From NCBI GenBank assembly GCA_017620975.1, contig JAGAUD010000003.1, positions 1 through 35,431 of the forward strand: DNA of 35,431 nt. Reading direction: 5' to 3'. The notes beneath the pieces are model-generated. The model worked only from the letters and a program-made list of their open reading frames with translations, was not told where the DNA came from and ran no database searches. Each line of letters opens with the position of its first letter. Position 1 is the stretch's first letter. Position numbers and translations under genes: made by a program. Shown in pieces: positions 31,752-35,431 of the stretch. This DNA is from Lachnospiraceae bacterium (lineage in GTDB: Bacteria > Bacillota_A > Clostridia > Lachnospirales > Lachnospiraceae).

Positions 31752-32309
31752 ATGAATCAAATTGACAGAAATATCGCATTAAATCTCAAGAGAATCCGTA
31801 AGACCAGGAATATGAGCCTTGATATGCTGGCTGACCGCACCGGTGTCAGTAAGAGCATGCTTGGTCAGATAGAAAGAGGGGAGTCGAATCCAACAGTTGC
31901 TACCATTGGTAAAATCGTAGAAGGACTGAAAGTACCGTTTGAACAGTTGCTTTATGAGAGAGAAGAGGCTATTATCATGCCTACCTGGAAGTGTGCACCG
32001 ATTTATAAGGAAAAGGAGGGTGCTTACAGCATTCGTATTCTGCTGCCGTATCATTCAGGGCGCGATTTTGAAATCTATCAGGGCAGTATTAGTCCTTATA
32101 TGCAGCTGGAGAGTGCATCACATGGAGAATATACCTGGGAATATCTGACCGTACTGAAAGGTGAGGTAGAGATGACCATCGGGGACAAATCCTATATTGT
32201 GAAAGAAGACTGCTCTCTTTATTTTGCATGTGACCGCCCGCACAGCTATCGCAATACAGGCGGCAGGGAAGCAATGGTCAGTATGACCGTAACTAAGGAA
32301 GGCAGATAA
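31752..32309 (+). CDS. XRE-cupin transcriptional regulator
   Basis: This 185-residue protein has an N-terminal XRE helix-turn-helix (about 10-65, NLKRIRKTRNMSLDMLADRT then SKSMLGQIERGESNPTVATI) and a C-terminal cupin domain (about 105-180, with HGEYTWEYLTVLKGEVEMTIGD and DRPHSYRNTG carrying the metal or ligand residues). Such regulators sense a small ligand, typically in polyamine, amino-acid or polyol metabolism. AAGGAGG lies 8 bases before the ATG. A terminator hairpin and a TGTAC palindrome upstream may be part of its own control. Its target is not visible in the window. Confidence 0.9.
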   Translation: MNQIDRNIALNLKRIRKTRNMSLDMLADRTGVSKSMLGQIERGESNPTVATIGKIVEGLKVPFEQLLYEREEAIIMPTWKCAPIYKEKEGAYSIRILLPYHSGRDFEIYQGSISPYMQLESASHGEYTWEYLTVLKGEVEMTIGDKSYIVKEDCSLYFACDRPHSYRNTGGREAMVSMTVTKEGR

Positions 32310-32320
32310 GCAAGAAGAAA

Positions 32321-33550
32321 TCAATCTCTTTCGTGAGTGATGATATTGGGGGAGTTTAGCAGACTCCCTCTTTTCACGGCATCGCTGCCGTAGCGGCTGC
32401 GAATAGCGTCCAAAGCAGCATCCAGCTTTTTCTCCTTCTCTGTTTTGGGTTTGGCAGATGTGATATCAAAAATAGATAACTGCATAGGTTCACTGTCCTG
32501 CACCAGTTTAGATGTCCTGATGCCCAGCAGGCGAATGGGCGCACCATTCCAAAGTTCATCAAAAAGAGCACAGGCAGTGCGATAAATCACGTCAGTGGAA
32601 GCTGTGGGGGTGGGCAGTACTGTCTGGTGGGAAACGGATTGAAAAGAAGCATATTTAATTTCCGTACAAACATTTCCGGCCAGTTCATGGGAAGCACGGA
32701 GCCGTTTGCTGACAGACTCCGTCAGAGCAAGCAGTACCGGATAAGCTTCTTCCTTTGTCAGAACATCAGATGACAGAGTGGTAGAGTTACCTACTCCCTT
32801 TGCACGCTCATGTCCGGTTTCCACCCGGGAATCATCAATTCCATTGGCATATTCCCATAGGACAATGCCATGACTTTTCAAGTGTGCTTCCAGAATATGA
32901 GGGTCAGCCTGTGCCAGCTGCCCAATGGTCAGGATACCCAGCTTCTTGAGTGTCGCTACACTGGAACGGCCGCACATGAACAGAGAAGACACCGGCAATG
33001 GCCACAGCTTGTCTTTGATCTCATTTGCAAAAAGTGTGTGGACAAGGTTGGGCTTCTTGAAATCGGAAGCCATTTTGGCAAGAACTTTCCGGTCAGAGAT
33101 TCCTACATTTACAGTAAAACCATATTTTTCATAAATAGTATCTTTAATGAATGTGGCGGCTTCAATGGGAGAAGCATAATGTTCCATGATTGGGGTATAG
33201 TCCATATAACATTCATCTATGCTGACTTGCTCGATGTCGGGACAGATACTCATCAGATATTCCATAAGCTGCCTGCTGCGTCTGCTATACATATCATGAT
33301 CCGGAGCTGCCATGATCAGGTTGGGGCATTTACGAAAAGCGTTGATAACAGGCTCTCCGGTCGTAATACCATAGGTCTTGGCAGGAATGGATTTGGCCAG
33401 TACTACACCATGGCGTTTGGACATGTCCCCGCCTATAATGGAGGGAATCAGCCGAAGATCGGTTTCTTCACCGTTGTTTAGTTTTTCCAGAGCAGTCCAG
33501 CTTAAGTAAGCTGAATTGACATCAATGTGAAATATAATTGTTTTTTTCAT
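32321..33550 (-). CDS. dinB: Y-family DNA polymerase (DinB/Pol IV-like)
   Basis: This 409-residue lesion-bypass polymerase has the first metal Asp D10 in IFHIDVNSAYLSW and the second metal pair in SIDECYMD (D112, E113). The little-finger region follows, and a sliding-clamp motif QLSIF lies near the C-terminus. Length and order fit Pol IV rather than UmuC, although the residue after the second position (DVN) is closer to UmuC. The ATG at 33550 has TGAGGT 10 bases upstream and is preferred over an earlier start at 33586. It stands alone and runs against the XRE gene. No LexA-box was confirmed. Confidence 0.88.
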   Translation of the reverse strand: MKKTIIFHIDVNSAYLSWTALEKLNNGEETDLRLIPSIIGGDMSKRHGVVLAKSIPAKTYGITTGEPVINAFRKCPNLIMAAPDHDMYSRRSRQLMEYLMSICPDIEQVSIDECYMDYTPIMEHYASPIEAATFIKDTIYEKYGFTVNVGISDRKVLAKMASDFKKPNLVHTLFANEIKDKLWPLPVSSLFMCGRSSVATLKKLGILTIGQLAQADPHILEAHLKSHGIVLWEYANGIDDSRVETGHERAKGVGNSTTLSSDVLTKEEAYPVLLALTESVSKRLRASHELAGNVCTEIKYASFQSVSHQTVLPTPTASTDVIYRTACALFDELWNGAPIRLLGIRTSKLVQDSEPMQLSIFDITSAKPKTEKEKKLDAALDAIRSRYGSDAVKRGSLLNSPNIITHERD

Positions 33551-33597
33551 AAGCGGGTACCTCAAGATAAATATATTATATACCATGGAAGATTCTC

Positions 33598-33626
33598 TTT
33601 ACAACTAAAATAAATGCTGATAGAAT
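33598..33626 (+). promoter_or_regulatory. Predicted promoter of the M23 peptidase gene
   Basis: TTTACA (33598-33603), 17 bases, TAGAAT (33621-33626). The -10 box overlaps the ATG at 33625, so translation probably begins later, at 33688. Confidence 0.5.
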
Positions 33627-33687
33627 GAATGTGTTACGGATTTATTACAGAAAGATTTTTGTACTGTACGAATTGGATGGAAAACCG

Positions 33688-35259
33688 ATGAGAAAGATTT
33701 CATATAAAAAATTAAAATTGACATATATTAAAACTACTGTTTTGATCATGTTTGGATATTTATTTTTGTTTGGAGAGGTTCGAAGATTTGAGAGGACGGG
33801 GGAGAATTTCTTTCATATCAGTTTGAATGGACAGGAAATCGGCACCGCAGCGGAACCGAAGAAAGCTCAAGACTTGTTGATAGAGGCGCGTAAAAGGATT
33901 GCACAGGAGGACACAGAACTTGTACTGATAGAGGCTGATATGAGTTACACAGGAGAAGAAGTACTTTGGGGAGCAGTGGATGACAGTGAAACGCTGATCA
34001 GCCGCATGCAGACTGTACTTGCTGAATCAGAAAAGGAGACGATGCATCGGTCATATACGGTAAAAGTAAACGAGTATATGGTGAATCTGCGGAATATTGA
34101 AGAGGCAGAGCAACTGCTTCAGACTACTGTAGACAAGTATGATGCTGAAAATAAATTTGAAGTGGTGCTTCATCAGAATACGGAGAGAGAATTTAGTGTG
34201 CTTATGGCTGATATCATAAGCAGTAAAGAGCAGGAAGCGGAAAAGGAAGAGGTGATTTTCCCGGAGGCCGGTATTCATTCCGGGATAACGGAGGCCATTG
34301 AACAGGCAGAACCGGAAGTGGAAAAGGGATTTGAAGATTACGAACTGGGAATCCTGGAAATGAGTTTCCCTCAGGAAGTGGAAATCGTGGAAACTTATCT
34401 GCCGGAAAGCCGCCTGACAAGTCTGGAACAGGCTGTGGAAGAATTGACCAAGGAACAGGAAACCGTGACTACTTATGAAGTTGTGTCTGGAGACACCTTG
34501 TCCGAAATTGCGATTAAGGTCAATATCCCAATGGAGACTATTGTAGAGATGAATGAAACACTGGATAGTGTGAACTCTACAATCAGGGTAGGAGATGAAT
34601 TGATCATAACAGTACCGGAGCCGGAACTTACCGTAAGCCGCCTGGAAGAAAGTTATATCGAAGAAATTTACGATGCCGACATTATCTATATCGATAATGA
34701 CAGCTGGTATACCAACCAGACTGTGGTCAGACAGCAGCCTTCTGCCGGCTTCCGCAAGATCATTGCCATGGATACCTATGAAAATGATAAATTGGTGAGC
34801 CGGGAGATCATAAAAGAAGAAGTAGTGATGGAGGCTGTGCCCAAGATCATTGAACGTGGCACAAAGATCCCTCCCACCTATATCAAGCCCATATCCGGAG
34901 GCCGCCAGACTTCCGGCTTTGGTAAGCGCGCACAGCCTACCAAAGGTGCCAGCACTTACCACAAGGGTGTAGACTGGGCCACACCTACCGGTACGGCAGT
35001 TTTTGCATCCTGCGGGGGAACTGTGGCAAAGGCGGGCTGGGGAAGCGGCTATGGCTATGTGGTCTATATCAACCATGAGGACGGACGCCAGACCAGGTAT
35101 GCGCATCTGAGCAAAGTATTGGTGAAAGTCGGCCAAAAGGTGAGACAGGGAGAAAAAATTGCACTGAGCGGTAATACCGGTGTAAGTACGGGACCGCATT
35201 TGCACTTTGAGATCCTGATCAATGGCGTACAAGTGAACCCACTTCTACATCTGAAATGA
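33688..35259 (+). CDS. Membrane-anchored M23 peptidase with LysM and G5 domains
   Basis: This cell-wall hydrolase of about 523 residues is anchored by an N-terminal membrane helix (residues 13-29, YIKTTVLIMFGYLFLFG). It continues with an extended Glu-rich region (about 40-250), a LysM sugar-binding motif (about 262-310, YEVVSGDTLSEIAIKVNIP), a G5 domain (about 330-395), and a C-terminal LytM/M23 zinc peptidase (about 405-523) with the HxxxD motif in YHKGVDW and the metal HLHFE near the end. It probably cuts peptide cross-links outside the membrane during growth or sporulation. Start choice: an ATG at 33625 overlaps the predicted -10 box, so ATG 33688, preceded by GGATGG, is favoured; adding 21 residues is possible. 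Confidence 0.85.
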   Translation: MRKISYKKLKLTYIKTTVLIMFGYLFLFGEVRRFERTGENFFHISLNGQEIGTAAEPKKAQDLLIEARKRIAQEDTELVLIEADMSYTGEEVLWGAVDDSETLISRMQTVLAESEKETMHRSYTVKVNEYMVNLRNIEEAEQLLQTTVDKYDAENKFEVVLHQNTEREFSVLMADIISSKEQEAEKEEVIFPEAGIHSGITEAIEQAEPEVEKGFEDYELGILEMSFPQEVEIVETYLPESRLTSLEQAVEELTKEQETVTTYEVVSGDTLSEIAIKVNIPMETIVEMNETLDSVNSTIRVGDELIITVPEPELTVSRLEESYIEEIYDADIIYIDNDSWYTNQTVVRQQPSAGFRKIIAMDTYENDKLVSREIIKEEVVMEAVPKIIERGTKIPPTYIKPISGGRQTSGFGKRAQPTKGASTYHKGVDWATPTGTAVFASCGGTVAKAGWGSGYGYVVYINHEDGRQTRYAHLSKVLVKVGQKVRQGEKIALSGNTGVSTGPHLHFEILINGVQVNPLLHLK

Positions 35260-35291
35260 CTTATTTGAATATTTTGGGAACACTCGTTCTG

Positions 35292-35319
35292 TTTACAAAT
35301 ATTCATTTTGTGGTATAAT
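35292..35319 (+). promoter_or_regulatory. Predicted promoter of the right-edge RNA-like element
   Basis: TTTACA (35292-35297), 16 bases, TGG-TATAAT (-10 at 35314-35319). The predicted start near 35326 lies just before a 25-bp stem hairpin, not a gene. Confidence 0.6.
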
Positions 35320-35335
35320 GTGCGTATAGGGCAGA

Positions 35336-35431
35336 GTCAAATGGATAAAAGAACATCTGCCGAGCTGGCTCGAGCAGATGCTCTTTTATCCATTTGACGA
35401 GCGAAGCGACTGCGGGAAACCGCAGGTTTCT
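35336..35431 (+). ncRNA. Possible structured RNA or repeat, cut by window edge
   Basis: A long hairpin pairs 35336-35360 with 35374-35398 (25 bp, one A-C mismatch), and the 13-base loop has its own CGAG/CTCG pairing. A second hairpin CTGCGG-GAAA-CCGCAG (35410-35425) has a GNRA tetraloop. Together with the promoter upstream this suggests a small structured RNA that continues beyond 35431. No RNA family was recognised; a repeat element is the alternative. Confidence 0.4.

Noticed and set aside
34051..35232. 393-codon open frame on the minus strand
   Set aside because: Antisense to the M23 peptidase gene in a biased codon region; no ribosome site, no family pattern, and the plus-strand protein has clear domains.
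1..35431. Search for tRNA, rRNA, T-box and common riboswitch signatures
   Set aside because: No cloverleaf with GGTTCGAATCC-type arm and no T-box TGGNACCGCG motif was recognised by eye; short RNAs could be missed.

Overview
The window looks like a chromosomal segment of a low-to-mid GC gut Firmicute, most likely a member of the Lachnospiraceae. The reasons are strong AGGAGG-type ribosome sites, TTGACA/TATAAT promoters, CD3324 and DUF1062 genes, a UDPGP type 1 family enzyme next to galE, and a meso-diaminopimelate dehydrogenase remnant. No rRNA, tRNA, CRISPR array or intact mobile element was seen. Layout: positions 1-7925 read mostly rightward. They hold the end of valS, an AraC remnant on the other strand, a histidine phosphatase and double-Nudix pair, a CD3324/DUF1062 pair, a short leader-peptide/attenuator-like element, a zinc alcohol dehydrogenase with a MATE exporter, and a SEC-C-tagged methionine aminopeptidase. 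carB (8036-11260) runs leftward, and a PdaA-like deacetylase follows on the plus strand. Positions 12532-18432 are a self-contained sugar-catabolic cassette: a PocR-AraC regulator transcribed divergently from class II aldolase, fucose-isomerase-like protein, FGGY kinase and DUF4432 mutarotase-like protein. No transporter is present and the substrate is unknown. The cassette ends against a 5'-truncated diaminopimelate dehydrogenase gene, which looks like a recombination scar. Positions 18850-20720 are an AT-rich scar zone. It holds a membrane-anchored protein of unknown function, a small signal-peptide-like ORF with a possible frameshift, an IS1182-type transposase fragment, a VOC-family remnant and other decayed coding. 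Positions 20789-24996 form a tight four-gene operon: a small protein, a VWA/metallopeptidase-like protein, a MoxR-type AAA ATPase and a BspA-like leucine-rich protein. It resembles MoxR-VWA chaperone pairs but its role is unknown. Positions 25274-35259 carry mostly housekeeping genes: a nucleotide-sugar pyrophosphorylase and galE, a hemolysin III-like protein, a small alarmone synthetase, a tail-anchored coiled-coil protein, a flavin reductase, an XRE-cupin regulator, a Y-family DNA polymerase and a LysM-G5-M23 cell-wall peptidase. The right edge (35292-35431) has a promoter followed by a 25-bp-stem hairpin and a GNRA-loop hairpin, probably the start of a structured RNA or repeat that runs off the window. 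The most unusual items are the leader-peptide element at 4190-4421, the orphan sugar cassette with its paired 13-bp repeats, the MoxR/VWA/LRR operon, the peptide-plus-anchor pair near 19500, and the right-edge RNA-like element.
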